Origin: Cunninghamia lanceolata
Taxonomy: Eukaryota; Streptophyta; Pinopsida; Cupressales; Cupressaceae
Direction: 5' to 3'
Assembly: GCA_027924645.1 (NCBI GenBank)
Contig: BSBN01000809.1
Span: 43,244,001 to 43,308,000, forward strand
DNA: 64,000 bases
The first letter of the stretch is position 1, and the number at the start of each line of letters is the position of its first letter. The notes under the pieces were generated by a model. The model made no database searches. It saw only the letters and a program-made list of their open reading frames with translations, and was not told the DNA's origin. A program made the position numbers and the translations under genes. Shown here in pieces: positions 33,782 to 45,391 of this stretch.

Positions 33782-36700
33782 ATGGAAGCTACGCTTTCGT
33801 ATGGCAGAGTTGCATTTGCAATCATTACAATATCATGCTGCTTATTCTGCTTCACTTCTTTTTCTGCAACCGCAATTGCATGCCCCCTCACTGAAAGGAA
33901 TCATCTCCTGGATGTCAAGGCAGCCGTTGTAGAAACAGAGTGGAGTAAAAGTCTAAGTTCCTGGCACGGATTCAATTGCTGCACGTGGAGTGGAGTTGCT
34001 TGTAACTTCCGCACAGGCCATGTTTCTCGACTGGATTTGAGTGGATACAATTTGGAAGGCCACATCAGTTCATCGTTGTTTCAACTTGCACAGTTGGAGC
34101 ACCTCGATCTCAGTCACAACCTCTTCGAAGGTAATTTCACTTCTCCCCATAATGGAAAGTTGAAGAGACTCACTTTTCTTGACTTGTCATCTGCTGGTTA
34201 TACAAGTGAGGTAAGAGAATTTAATGTGAATTTGGAAAGCTTATCAAATCTGGTGAGCTTGGAATACTTGTCTCTTGATGGAGCGAAGATCACTGTAACC
34301 AAACAGTGGGGTGAAGCTGTTGGCAGTCTATCACACCTTCAACAACTCAGCATGTCTTACTGTGGGCTTGAAGGACCAATTCCCAGTTCCCTTCTCAACC
34401 TCACCTCTCTCCTCCATCTCCACCTTTCTGGCAATTCTTTGTCAGCGCAAATACCAGCATCGTTTGAAAACGTGACTGCCCACTTGCTCACACTTGATCT
34501 CTCTGGGAATGGGAATCTTGGAGGAGATGTTTCTTTCATTGGACAACAGAAGTCTTTGTTGCTAACCAGCATTGATCTTTCAGGGACAGCTGTGAAGGGA
34601 CAAATTCCATGTGCTATGGGGAATATGCCATCCTTGGAGAGCCTTGCCTTGTCAAGCACCAACGTTGAAGGTGAGATTCCAGCTGCTATAGGGAATATCT
34701 CATCGTTGAAGAGTCTTGTTCTGTCATATACCAACATTGAAGGTGAGATTCCATCTTCTATAGCGAATATGTCGTCCTTGCAAGATCTTGATCTGGACAA
34801 TACCAGAATTGAAGGTGAAATTCCAGCTGCTATAGGGAATATCTCATCCTTGGAGAGTCTTGTTCTGTCATATACCAGAATTGAAGGTGAGATTCCAGCT
34901 GCTATAGGGAATATGTTGTCCTTGCAACATCTTGATCTGTCATTTAGTAACATCGAAGGTGGGATTCCTCTCTCCATCGCCAATCTCTCTAAACTTGTTT
35001 ACTTGGAGCTGTCCACGAACAAGTTAATAGGGGTAATCCCACCTTCCTTGGGCTCACTTTCTTCGCTTGGTCATCTTGGCCTTTACGCCAATCAATTGAA
35101 TGGTACAATTCCATCCACAATTTTTAATCTTGTTAACTTAGGAACCCTTTGGCTCGACTCCAACAGTTTAAGCGGCTCCATTTCCCTTTCTCTATTCGAT
35201 AATCTCACCAGTCTTGAAAACCTGTTTCTTTCTTACAATCACTTAACTGTGAGCATTAATTCAACATGGATTCCACGGTTTGAGAAGCTCGAAGTTTTGG
35301 CACTGAGTTCCTGCAATTTAGATAGAATTCCATCGTTTCTTGTGACCCAGTATGACTTGGGATATCTGGACCTATCAGCTAACAGTATCACAACAAATAT
35401 TCCATCCTGGATATGGGACTTACCCAGTCTTTCTTATTTGAACCTTAGTTGTAATCAATTAACAGGTTCGTTGCCGTCTAGACTATCATCCAGGGCTCTT
35501 CAGATTCTGGATTTGCACAATAACAGCTTAGAAGGTGCTCTTTCTCTTCCTCCTGCTGGTACTGAGGTGCTGGACCTGTCGATGAATCAGTTTAATGGTT
35601 CTATTCCCACTGATATTGGTGTACATCTTCAATATACACGGTTCTTATCGTTGTCGAAGAATAATCTCAGTGGAGCCATTCCAGATTCTATCTGCAATTC
35701 AACTTTGCAGCTTCTTGACCTTTCAAAAAATATGCTAAGCAGTGTGATTCCTCCTCATTTAACCAAGAATTGTTCTCTTCTCATTGTTCTAGATTTGGCG
35801 GAAAATCATCTGGAAGGTAAAATGCCAGCAGAATGGGGAAACCTGAAAGCGATTCATACATTGAAGCTCAATGGTAATCATTTGAGAGGAGTTATTCCCT
35901 CATCCATTGCAAAATGCCGATCTCTGCAAGTATTGGATTTGGGAAATAATGATTTGGAAGGCACCATCCCCCACTGGATTGGAAAGCTATCACAACTGCA
36001 CGTGTTGGTGTTGAGGTCCAACAAATTTCAAGGCAGTGTCCCACCCGAGGTAATTGGCCTTCCAAATCTTCAAATTCTGGACCTTTCTGGCAACCACCTT
36101 TCAGGACCTATTCCAAAAAACCTTTCAAACTTGCTTGCAATGGTCAATGCATCACAGAATAATCCAGACCATCTCCAAGAACGCGTTGACAATGGAAATG
36201 GTTCGGTATATACAAATCAGATTAGAATTTCCTGGAAAGGTTGGGATGTTGAGTTTGTGAAAGTTCTTTTCATTCTCAAATGTATTGATCTTTCAAACAA
36301 CAATTTATCGGGGAGCATTCCTCTCAAAATGGGATCCCTTAAAGGTCTGATAGCCCTAAACCTTTCAAGGAATCATCTCAGTGGCCAAATTCCAAAAACA
36401 TTGGGAAGCATGGAGCAGCTAGAGTCTCTGGACCTCTCGGTAAACAGATTGAATGGCAACATTCCGTTAGAACTTCAACTCCTGAGTTATTTGGAGTTCT
36501 TGAATCTATCTTACAACATGCTTCATGGAAAAGTACCCCATGGAGGGCAGTTTCTAACCTTTGGGGAGTCGTCCTACTTAGGCAATGCTAAGCTAAGTGG
36601 GATTCCATTTACCAATACAACACTCTGCAACAACTCTTCTGGCTATGACAACTGCACAAGTATTGATAAAAGTGGTGAAGCAGAGAATTCAGATGCTGAA

Positions 36701-36859
36701 AAGAAAGGGTGGGCAGTGGCACTTGGATTGAGTTATGGTTTGGGATTCTCTATTGTGATTGGAGTATTGACTTTCAATAACAGGGTGAGAAGGAGAGTCT
36801 TCAGCTTATATGATGCCATAATTTTAACTATTGATCAGTGTATGGGAGGGAATAGATGA
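33782..36859 (+). CDS. LRR receptor-like protein (RLP), intact, single exon
   Basis: Cell-surface receptor-like protein of 1025 residues, probably in defence or development signalling through a partner kinase (family knowledge). ATG at 33,782. Hydrophobic signal peptide (about residues 1-33, cleavage near TAIA). LRRNT domain with the plant motif CCTWSGVAC (about 64-73). More than thirty extracellular LRRs of the plant LxxLxLxxNxLxGxIP type. An island-like break near residues 795-825 (the segment including NGSVYTNQIRISWKGWDVEF) is followed by the last LRR block and an LRRCT-like Cys pair. One membrane segment (WAVALGLSYGLGFSIVIGVL, about 977-998) and a 27-residue basic tail follow. No kinase domain, which makes it an RLP and not an RLK. 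The membrane-proximal region before the TM is acidic (GEAENSDAEKK). An in-frame GTG three codons upstream is not a credible start. No stops or frameshifts. A broken copy of the 3' part lies at 42,506. Confidence 0.92.
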   Translation: MEATLSYGRVAFAIITISCCLFCFTSFSATAIACPLTERNHLLDVKAAVVETEWSKSLSSWHGFNCCTWSGVACNFRTGHVSRLDLSGYNLEGHISSSLFQLAQLEHLDLSHNLFEGNFTSPHNGKLKRLTFLDLSSAGYTSEVREFNVNLESLSNLVSLEYLSLDGAKITVTKQWGEAVGSLSHLQQLSMSYCGLEGPIPSSLLNLTSLLHLHLSGNSLSAQIPASFENVTAHLLTLDLSGNGNLGGDVSFIGQQKSLLLTSIDLSGTAVKGQIPCAMGNMPSLESLALSSTNVEGEIPAAIGNISSLKSLVLSYTNIEGEIPSSIANMSSLQDLDLDNTRIEGEIPAAIGNISSLESLVLSYTRIEGEIPAAIGNMLSLQHLDLSFSNIEGGIPLSIANLSKLVYLELSTNKLIGVIPPSLGSLSSLGHLGLYANQLNGTIPSTIFNLVNLGTLWLDSNSLSGSISLSLFDNLTSLENLFLSYNHLTVSINSTWIPRFEKLEVLALSSCNLDRIPSFLVTQYDLGYLDLSANSITTNIPSWIWDLPSLSYLNLSCNQLTGSLPSRLSSRALQILDLHNNSLEGALSLPPAGTEVLDLSMNQFNGSIPTDIGVHLQYTRFLSLSKNNLSGAIPDSICNSTLQLLDLSKNMLSSVIPPHLTKNCSLLIVLDLAENHLEGKMPAEWGNLKAIHTLKLNGNHLRGVIPSSIAKCRSLQVLDLGNNDLEGTIPHWIGKLSQLHVLVLRSNKFQGSVPPEVIGLPNLQILDLSGNHLSGPIPKNLSNLLAMVNASQNNPDHLQERVDNGNGSVYTNQIRISWKGWDVEFVKVLFILKCIDLSNNNLSGSIPLKMGSLKGLIALNLSRNHLSGQIPKTLGSMEQLESLDLSVNRLNGNIPLELQLLSYLEFLNLSYNMLHGKVPHGGQFLTFGESSYLGNAKLSGIPFTNTTLCNNSSGYDNCTSIDKSGEAENSDAEKKGWAVALGLSYGLGFSIVIGVLTFNNRVRRRVFSLYDAIILTIDQCMGGNR
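34598..34957 (+). repeat. 72-bp LRR units with recent 144-bp tandem duplication
   Basis: Within the receptor gene, five consecutive 24-residue LRR units begin at 34,598, 34,670, 34,742, 34,814 and 34,886. Units 2 and 4 are nearly identical (GEIPAAIGNISSL then SLVLSYT), and units 3 and 5 are also alike. This indicates duplication of a two-unit, 144-bp block. Confidence 0.85.
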
Positions 36860-38063
36860 AAGTAGATACCACAGTATAGATGTTTTTATTAAAATTTCTC
36901 ACGAAACATTTCAGTGGGTAATATATGTAATTTGATATGTCTATTGATTTTAGCTTTTCTAGTAGAAAGGTTATTTTTGAATATATTATGGAAATATATA
37001 TAAGTACAAGGTGGGCTTCAACTTGTTTTAGTATTATTGTTTTAATAATTAATTTAATTTGTAATATGTAATTGTAAAGAATAAATTGTATATTTTATGT
37101 TTTTTATTTATTTATTTATTATAAAAATATATTTATAATATTTAATTTAATTTATTTGGTGTATTAATTGAGTTTTATTTGATAACCCACCAATTGATTG
37201 TCACTCTAGATCATCTATATCTTTATCAATTATTATTGTCAAATGGTTCCTACTTAAAAATATGTTGAATGATGCAATCAAGTCTTTGGACTTAGAAATT
37301 TTTATTATTTTTAAGTGATAAGAAATTTAGACTTTGAGTCGCCATAAAATTATATATTCTATACAAAAGTTTAAGATCTTAATTGCAAAAAAAGTAGTTA
37401 GGAAAAATATTATTGTTCACTCCAAAACTGATTTCCAAAAAGAAAAAAATCATCTATGATATCACACTTCTTTATAGTAGATTTGTTAGAATTTTTGTAA
37501 AATATTTAAGAGGTTATTTTAAATATACTTTCAATCCAAAATATTCAAAATCTATTTTATTTTATATTCAAAATTAATCTTTGATTGTTGAAATAAATGA
37601 TATTTAAAAATAGCCTAAGACCCTGCTCCTTTATGGGGCCCTATCTTTTACATGGTCACAAAGTTCAGAGTGCAGAAACTACCATCTAACCCCACCTTAT
37701 CTAACCCCTCTCCCCTACATGTTCACAAGCCGGTTCATGATCGATAGCGAGAGGACATTAAATTCCGTGTGATATTTAATGTGAGCTTTCTTTTCATTGG
37801 AAGCCGTGGATTTAAAGCTTACACGTCAACTCTACAACCTCAACCCATGAAATTTTCCATCGCAACACAATCGTGACTTATGCTGACAAAAAACACCCGT
37901 GATTTCCAGCAACACAATCCGGATAGCAATATAGGAGAATTCAAAATTTAACCAGTCACGGACAGTCACGTTGTAGATAAGAAATCTATCTTAAATGCCG
38001 GATAACACTTGATAAGTAAGAGATTGGTGGGAGCAATGACAGGCAGAGTGTGCCGGCCCCATG
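36860..38063. other. LRR gene 3' flank, no gene
   Basis: AT-rich. The part to about 37,567 matches the flank of the pseudogene copy (43,638-44,413). This copy lacks a segment of about 45 bp present there at 43,730-43,780. Sequence after 37,567 has no match in the window. Confidence 0.6.
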
Positions 38064-39356
38064 GTTGTATGTTGGTGATACTTTTATAAGGGCATGTTCT
38101 TAGATATTGTATTGTAACTTTTGTTGTTAATAATGCAATTGGATTGTACTTTGGAGTGTGGGGTTTTTCAAATAAAAGGGTTTCCCTCACATAAACCTTT
38201 GTATTGTGGTATAATGTTTAAGTTTTATTTGTATTCTTCTTGTAATTATAAAGATCATTCAATTTTTAGACATACCTCTTCTCATAGATTAGTGTAGGGA
38301 TTTTTTTGCATATTGTTGCTTCCTTTCATTTGGTGTTAAAGCCTAATCACCTCAGATTCTAGGTGTTAAGGATAAGGTTTTTTTGTACTAATCTCAAATT
38401 GAGAGATCTTGTTATAAGAATAATGGCAAGCACATCAAGAATAGAAATGAAAAGATCCTTAGGCACCAAGTTTGGGGTTTAGAAGATCAAGATAGAGGAT
38501 ATGCTCATGGATAGAGATATATGGGTTATAATATCTAGATCCAAACCTTTTGTGATGAAATAATAAGGCAAGGACATATTGGATAGAAAAGAAAAGGGTT
38601 TCATTAGACTCTATTTGGATAATTTTGTATTGTTGAATGTTCATGGAGGAACCACTACTTTGCCTCTTTGGAACAAGTTGTGAGAGAAATTTCTAGGCTA
38701 AATCCTTGGTAAATGAGTTTTCCTTGAAAAGGAAGTTATACACACTTAAGATGGAGGATGGTGGTTCAATGGCTAGGCACCCAAATTCTTTCAATATGAT
38801 TTTGATCCAATTGCAATCCATTGGAGTAAAGATGGAGGAGGACAATCATTGCATGAATTTCATATCTTATTGCTAGATTTATAGGATCACCTTGTTATGA
38901 GCATTAGGAGCACTACCACCAAGTTCGAAAGGGATGAGATGGTGACATCATTACTATTAGGGGAGATGTAGAGGAAAACTTCTAAATCTATTAAGGCGGC
39001 CCTATCTATTCATGGAAGACACAAAGAGAAAGGCAAGAAGAAGGATAAGAAGCAACATAAGTATGGATCAAAAACTTGTGGGAGATCTAAATCTCCTAGT
39101 AAGACTAAAGCTAAATGTTAGAATTGTAGCAAGCTATGCATTTGAGAAGAGACCACAAGGAGGAGAAAAAGAATAAAAAATAATTATTCTGATGATGAGT
39201 CCAAGAAGTCCTCCTAGGATGATGGTGATACCTTTGTTTTAGCCTTGGCAATACATGCACCAAAAGGTGTGTGGTTGATAGAATCTAGTGCTTCATTCGT
39301 CATGACATAACATTAGGATTGGTTCTCAATATATGAAGAATATGGTGTTGGGGAGG
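38064..39356 (+). pseudogene. Ty1/copia remnant 1: LTR part, primer site and gag
   Basis: Starts within an LTR (GTTGTATGTTGGTGATAC), with TATA-like TTTTATAAGGG near 38,090. The LTR end near 38,328 is followed by a diverged initiator-Met-tRNA primer site TGGTGTTAAAGC (38,331-38,342; canonical TGGTATCAGAGC). Gag codons follow in broken frames: GTKFGVWKIKIEDMLMDRDI from about 38,466, then the phrase corresponding to LPLWNK and a degenerate zinc knuckle near 39,115. The element is cut at 39,356 by the gypsy LTR. It is close to remnant 2 (45,392-47,586). Confidence 0.75.
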
Positions 39357-40192
39357 TGATGTAGGAGCATCCCAAGTTGCAGAGCAATCTTGCATCAACC
39401 AAAAAAACATTTGCAATTTCTTTTGATTTCCTTCATTTTCTAGTTCATTCCAATTTAGATAATCAGAAGCAATTTTTGTATTTTGTTCCACATATTGCTG
39501 CATTGTCATTTCAGAACCTACAGAGCAGGACTTAGCATCTAGATATCATTAGCTACATCATATCCAAAATTTAGGTCATTTGGACTTGACTACTAAAAGT
39601 TATTGCTATCAGAAGATCACCTGTGTTCACAGAGCAGAGCATACAGACAACCCACTAAAGGAGAAGGTTTTCAGAGCACTTCTGTGACTTGTGGAGCTAA
39701 ATGAAACATCATTCAAGATAGTTTGGGACCTAGACGACCTTCCTTGAGATCCACATCTAGTTTCCATCATTTGCAGAGGAGTACCATCTGTTTAAGGCCG
39801 ACCTTTTCATTCTTGCATGTTACACCTTCATTGGAGATTGTAACCTCTTTCTAGGCCGATGCAGAGGATTTCACGAGTTTGGAGATGATATATATAAATC
39901 CCTAGGATGTGTTAGGAAGGGGATAGCAAAATTCATAAGAAAGATAGTTTGATTCTTTCCAGATAGGTGCTTCACTGCTATATCTTGCATAATTGTTGTA
40001 ACTGAAGAATCAGGCCTGTGAGCCCTAATTTGTAGCCCACATATTGCTGGCATATAAGTCTTTTTAATCTATGATATATTGAGTATTTGAATCTTTCATT
40101 ACATCTTGTATTTGAGTTGTTTATGTTATGTTTACTCTTCCCGCACAGCTTGGACAGTTCACTCAATGGACCCTCCAATCGTGACTACACCA
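39357..40192 (+). mobile_element. 5' LTR of a Ty3/gypsy element inserted in copia remnant 1
   Basis: The copia match ends exactly where TGATGTAGGAGC begins (39,357). The segment ends in CA two bases before a perfect primer site. A TATATATAAAT box is near 39,888. No 3' LTR was found in the window. Confidence 0.65.
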
Positions 40193-40194
40193 AT

Positions 40195-40206
40195 TGGTAT
40201 CAGAGC
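40195..40206 (+). promoter_or_regulatory. Primer-binding site, initiator Met-tRNA type
   Basis: TGGTATCAGAGC, the canonical plant retrotransposon primer site, lies two bases after the LTR end. Confidence 0.9.
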
Positions 40207-40389
40207 AAATTTTTGAGTCCTTTGGGAGTAATGTTGTGAAGGCATTCCATAAGATCTTGCTATGAACAAATCACCGAACCTGAGGTAGTCTACCTATGTT
40301 GTCAATTGATCACTAATTATGAGACAGTTGTCACATTGTAGCTCGATCATCGAACTTGAGGCAGTTACACTTGATCCTAGGAAGAGATG

Positions 40390-42505
40390 CTGACGAGGAG
40401 AATCCCTATTGTTGTTACTATGGATGGAAGAATGGATGAGATGATGAAAACAATGAAAGTTCAATTAGATGTTGTTGAAGAAAATCGAAGAAGAGGATTA
40501 ACACCTCGACCTAATGTTGAAAGTGATGATAATGAAGAATTGTAGTCTGTTGATCAAAACAAAGAAACCCTAGAAGAAGAAGAAGAATCAGATCAAGTGA
40601 AGATGTTGAGAGCTATTTCAAAGATTGGAAAAAGAACTAGAGTGGAAGTACCAAATTACACTAGAAATTTGAATCCGAAGGAGTTGATTGACTGGATAAA
40701 CGATTTGGATGAATACTTTGAATATGAAGAAATTAAAGATCCAAAGAAGGTGAGATTTGCAAAGACTAAGTTGAAAGGACATGCTACTATTTGGTGGAAA
40801 GAAGTACAGTTGGATAGAAATAAAAGACGAAAAGAAAAGATCACAAAATGGGATAGAATGGTAACAAAGTTAAAGAATCAGTTTATACCTGCTGACTATG
40901 AGTTGGAACTGTTGCAAAGATTGCAGAACTTGAGACAAAAGGAGAAATCTGTGAAGGAGTATACTGAAGAATTTCATAAGATAATCATAAGGACATGACA
41001 TAGTGAAGAAAGAAAGGAGAAAGTGGCAAGATATATCAATGGACTAACATTGAACATTCAAGAAGAATTGAGCTTGGTAAAGATGACAATAATAGAAGAA
41101 GCATATCAATTTGCCCTAAAAATTGAAGAAAAGTGGAATAAGAAGCATGAGCAAAGATAGAGAGGAAGAGGAGGTAAATTTTAGAGAGGTAGAACATATT
41201 CCAGAGGAGAAACATCATTTGCAGAGTAGAATAAACAAGATAGTACATTCAAAAGGGAAGACAGAGATAGCAATTCATACCAGAGAGATGACAGAACTTT
41301 CTACCACTGAGGGAATCATAATTCTTACCAGAGTGAAGGGTACAAGAGAGATGAAAGAGGTTTTGATAAGAGAACATTCAGAGGAACCTGTTTTAAGTGT
41401 GGAGGTGGACATAGAGCATTTGAATGTCATCATGGAAATACAAGAAAGAAGACAGAGAACAGTTGAAGAGTAGCTTATATAGAAGAATAACTTGTTGGAT
41501 CACCTAATTTAGTTGGAAAACCAAAGAAAGGAGAGTCATTAGTCATGAGGAGAGCCCTATTTCAAGCAGAGATAACTAAGGAACCACCGTAGAGGAAAAG
41601 TTTGTTCTGGACCAGATGCAAATCAAGAGGTAAATGTTGTAAGGTAATCATTGATAGTGGTAGTACTGATAATTTGGTTTTAGAGCAGATGGTGACTAAA
41701 CTAAACCTGAAGAGATTGAAACACCCTAAGCCCTCTCAAATAGCATGGATTTAAGATGAACACAAAGTAATGGTGAGTGAACAATGTTTGGTGAAATTTC
41801 ATATTGGTTCTTATCATGATGAAGTATTGTGTGATATTATGCCTATGGATGAATGCCACATATTGTTGGGTAGACCATGGAAGTATGATATAAAATCTAT
41901 ACATGATGAGAGAAAGAACACCTACACTGTAGTATCTAATGGAAGGAAATTTTTGGATGGTTTGAGACATGAGAATATGTGTTATGCTTTGATTCCTAAG
42001 AAACCTAGAACCCTAAGTACAAATACTGAAGAATCACAGCCAGAGGAGATAACTGAATTGTTGACAGAGTATGAAGACATCATATCAGATAATGTACTTG
42101 AAGGATTGCCACCAATCAGGAGTATCAGTCATCATATGGACCTTATACTTGGAGCTAGTTTACCTAACAAAGCAACACATTGGATGACACCAACAGAGAA
42201 TGTATAATTGAATAGACAGATAAAGAAGTTATTGAGGAAAGGTTTGATCAGAGAAACTTTAATCCCTTGTGTAGTACTTGTAGTGCTATCATCAAAGAAA
42301 TATGGAGAATGCAGAATGTGTACATACTCTAGAGAAATCAACAAGATCACAGTTAAGTATATATTCCCATTGCCTAGGATGGATGACATTATGGATTGTT
42401 TGAGTGGAGCAAAATATTTTACAAAAATAGACTTGAAGAGTGGATACCATCAAATCAAAATCAGAGGAGATGAGTGGAAGACTGCTTTTAAGACAAATGA
42501 AGGAT
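40390..42505 (+). pseudogene. Ty3/gypsy gag-protease-RT, truncated in RT
   Basis: Begins with a frame around ATG near 40,388 or 40,421. A Retrotrans_gag domain follows (40,597-40,998: KELIDWINDLDEYFEYEEIK, then TIWWKEVQ and FHKIIIRT), broken by a stop at about 40,998. The zinc knuckle FKCGGGHRAFECH is at about 41,393. The retropepsin motif IIDSGSTDN is at about 41,650, followed by CHILLGRPW. RT starts with KKLLRKGLIRE and PLPRMDDIMDCLSGAKYFTK, and continues to DLKSGYHQIKI and DEWKTAFKTNEG (42,430-42,507). The catalytic YxDD block, RNase H and integrase are missing. At least four in-frame stops are seen. The truncation is a direct junction to LRR sequence. Confidence 0.88.
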
Positions 42506-43637
42506 AATCTCAACAAAGCCATTCCAGATTCTATCTGCAATTCAACTATGGAGGTTATTGACCTTTCAAAAAATATGCTAAGCAGTATGATTCCTCCTCA
42601 TTTAATTAGGAATTGTTCCTTTCTCAGTGTTCTAGATTTCGCAGAAAATCATCTAGAAGGTAAAATGCTAGCAGAATGGGGAAACCTGAAAGAGATTCAT
42701 ACATTGAAGCTCAATGGTAATCATTTGAGAGGAGTTATTCCCTCATCCATTGCAAAATGTCAGTCTCTGCAAGTATTGGATTTGGGAAATAATAATTTGG
42801 AAGGCACCATCCCCCTCTAGATTGTAAAGCTATCACAACTGCATGTGTTGATGTTAAGGTCCAATGAATTTCAAGGCAGTGTTCCACCCCAGGTAATTGG
42901 CCTTCCAAATCATCAAATTCTGGACCTTTTTGGCAACCAGCTTTCAGGACCTATTCCAACCAACCTTTCAAACTTGCTTGCAATGGTCAATGTATCACAG
43001 AGTGATCCAGAGCATCTTGAAGAATGCATTGAAAGTTTATATGGTAATTATACAAATTAGATTACAATTTCCTAGAAAGTTAGGGATTATGAGTTTGTGA
43101 AAGTTCTTTTCATTCTTAAATGTATTTATCTTTCAATAAACAATATATTGGGGAGGATTCCTCCCCAAATGGGATCTCTTCAAGGCCTGATAGCCATTAA
43201 CCTTTCAAGGAATCATCTAAGTGGCCAAATCCCAAAAATATTGGGAAGCATGGAGCAGTTAGAGTCTCTGGACCTCTCGATAAATAGGTTGAATAACAAC
43301 ATTCCATTAGAACTTCAATTCCTAAGTTATTTGGAGTTCTTGAATCCATCTTACAACATACTTCATGGAAAAGTTCCCCACGGATGGCAGTTTCTAATCT
43401 TTGGGGAGTCATCCTACTTAGGCAATGCTAAGCTAAGTGGGATTCCATTTACCAATACAACAGTCTGCAACAAGTCTTCTAGCTATGACAATTGCACAAG
43501 TATTGATACAAGTGGCGAAGCAGAGAATTCAGATGCTAAAATGAAAGGGTGGGCAATGGCACTTGGATTGAGTTATGGTTTGGGATTCTCTATTGTGATT
43601 GGAGTATTGACTTTTAACAACAAGGTGAGAAAGTAAG
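42506..43637 (+). pseudogene. LRR receptor-like protein pseudogene (3' part only)
   Basis: Matches the intact receptor from about 35,657 to its 3' end (AIPDSICNSTMEVIDLSKNM onward). It keeps the last LRRs, the island region, LRRCT, TM segment (WAMALGLSYGLGFSIVIGVL) and start of the tail. Substitutions create stops where the intact gene has Trp (in the IPHWIGK phrase, near 42,818), Gln (near 43,058) and Trp (near 43,073), and again in the basic tail (43,634-43,636). No start codon or signal peptide is present. An apparent frame from 42,440 joins out-of-frame RT bases to LRR codons and is a junction artefact, although it might be transcribed from the gypsy LTR. Confidence 0.9.
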
Positions 43638-45391
43638 TCTTCAATTTATATGATGCTATAATTTTAGCTGTTGATCAATGTATGGGAGGGAATAGATGAA
43701 AGTAGATACCATAGTATAGATATTTTTATTAGTAGTGGTATGGTTGGTACAAATTTATAAGCTTGAGATGAGCTAGAAATTTCTCACTAAACATTTCAAT
43801 GGGTAATATATGTAATTTGATATGTCTCTTGATTTTATCTTTTCTAGCACAAAGGTTATTTTTGAATATACTATGGAAATATATATAAGCACAAGATGGG
43901 CTTCACCTTGTTTTGGTATTATTGTTTTAATAATTAATTTAATTTGTAATATGTAATTGTAAAGAATAAAATTGTATACTTTATGTTTTTATATTTTTGT
44001 TTTATATTTATTTATTATAAATATATATATTATAATATTTAATTTGATTTATTTGGTGTATTAATTGAGTTTTATAAAACAAATTTTTCCTACTTAGACA
44101 TATGTTGAATGATGCAATCAAGTCCTTGGACTAAGAAATTTTTATTATTCTTTAAGTGATAAGAAATTTAGACTTTGAGTCACCATAAAAATTATATATT
44201 TAATACAAAAGTTCAAAATCTTAATTGCAAAAAAAGGTACTTAGGAAAAATATTATTGTTCACTCCAAAAATGATTTCTAATAAGAAAAAAATCATATAT
44301 GATATTACAATTCTTTAAAGTAGATTTGTTAGACTTTTTATAAAATATTTAAGAGGTTATTTTTAAAGTATACTTTCAACCCAAAATGTTCAAAATCTAT
44401 TTTATTTTATATTATAGGTATATACATCTCCTTATAGGTTATGTATAATCCTCGAACAACATTCTCTATGACTACCACCCACATGGTGTCATATACCAAG
44501 GTTAAATAAATCTTATGTATAATATTTTGAAATCTAATTGAAAATAATTCAAGATAAAGCACTTCATTCATATTTCTATTTCAAAAACGTAAATGTAATT
44601 ATATGCATTAAATTTCAACTAATTCTTATGCCATATCAAATGAAGGAATCACCCTCTTCATCAAATTATCTTATACATGTAAGGATTTCTAGATGATCCT
44701 CTTATATGTCAACATATTTACTCAAGGAACTATTATCCCTTAACAACTAATTTCATTATGTTCACTTGATCCTTTAGTTCAAACTATACACATTAAATAT
44801 GTGTGACTACAACCATTTAATGTTGGGAAAAGGTGTCTCAACCTTACATTCATATTGTTCATATTTATTAATTATTTTATATTATTTATTTATTTTACTC
44901 ACATGAGGAGTGTGGCATCCCACTTTTAGGTGGCACTCTTTGCCACATGTCAGCATCTAAGGAAGTGTGTAAGAAGTTGTAAGAGCATCTTGTGTTATTA
45001 TGACATTATAAAATAGGGATTACTTATGACATATTCTTATCATAGTAAGAGCATGTAAGAAGGGAGTTACATTGGAGTCTTGAATAGCATTATGATAAAT
45101 AAACAAGTGTCTTTGAATGAGTTGAATAAGTCAAACTTGGACATCCAAATTAGGGAGTTACATATGATAGCTTCTATGACATGTTATGATAGCTATAAGA
45201 GCATCTTCTAAAAATAACTTGGAAGACCATGACCAATTTGGGAATTAGAATTTGGGTTTTTGTTTTGTCTTGTGGTTTCTTGAAACCACTCATGGTGTGG
45301 ATTTTCCTATTTACTAGTGCTTGTAAATGGAGCGCAGCATGGGTTGTTTGGCTGTTTTGTAGGTATTGTGAGATTTCTAAAATTGCTCCAA
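43638..45391. other. Pseudogene 3' flank, no gene
   Basis: The part to about 44,413 matches 36,860-37,567. The remainder (44,414-45,391) is AT-rich, differs from the corresponding place after the intact gene, and may include the 5' part of the copia LTR (for example around 44,930-45,390). Confidence 0.55.

Noticed and set aside
34357..34983. 208-codon antisense frame in the receptor gene
   Set aside because: It arises from the 72-bp LRR repeat, whose period is divisible by three; the plus-strand LRR protein is clearly the real one.
42440..42820. A 126-codon protein joining RT-region and LRR sequence
   Set aside because: The first part is read out of frame relative to RT. It is a junction artefact, kept only as a possible chimeric transcript.
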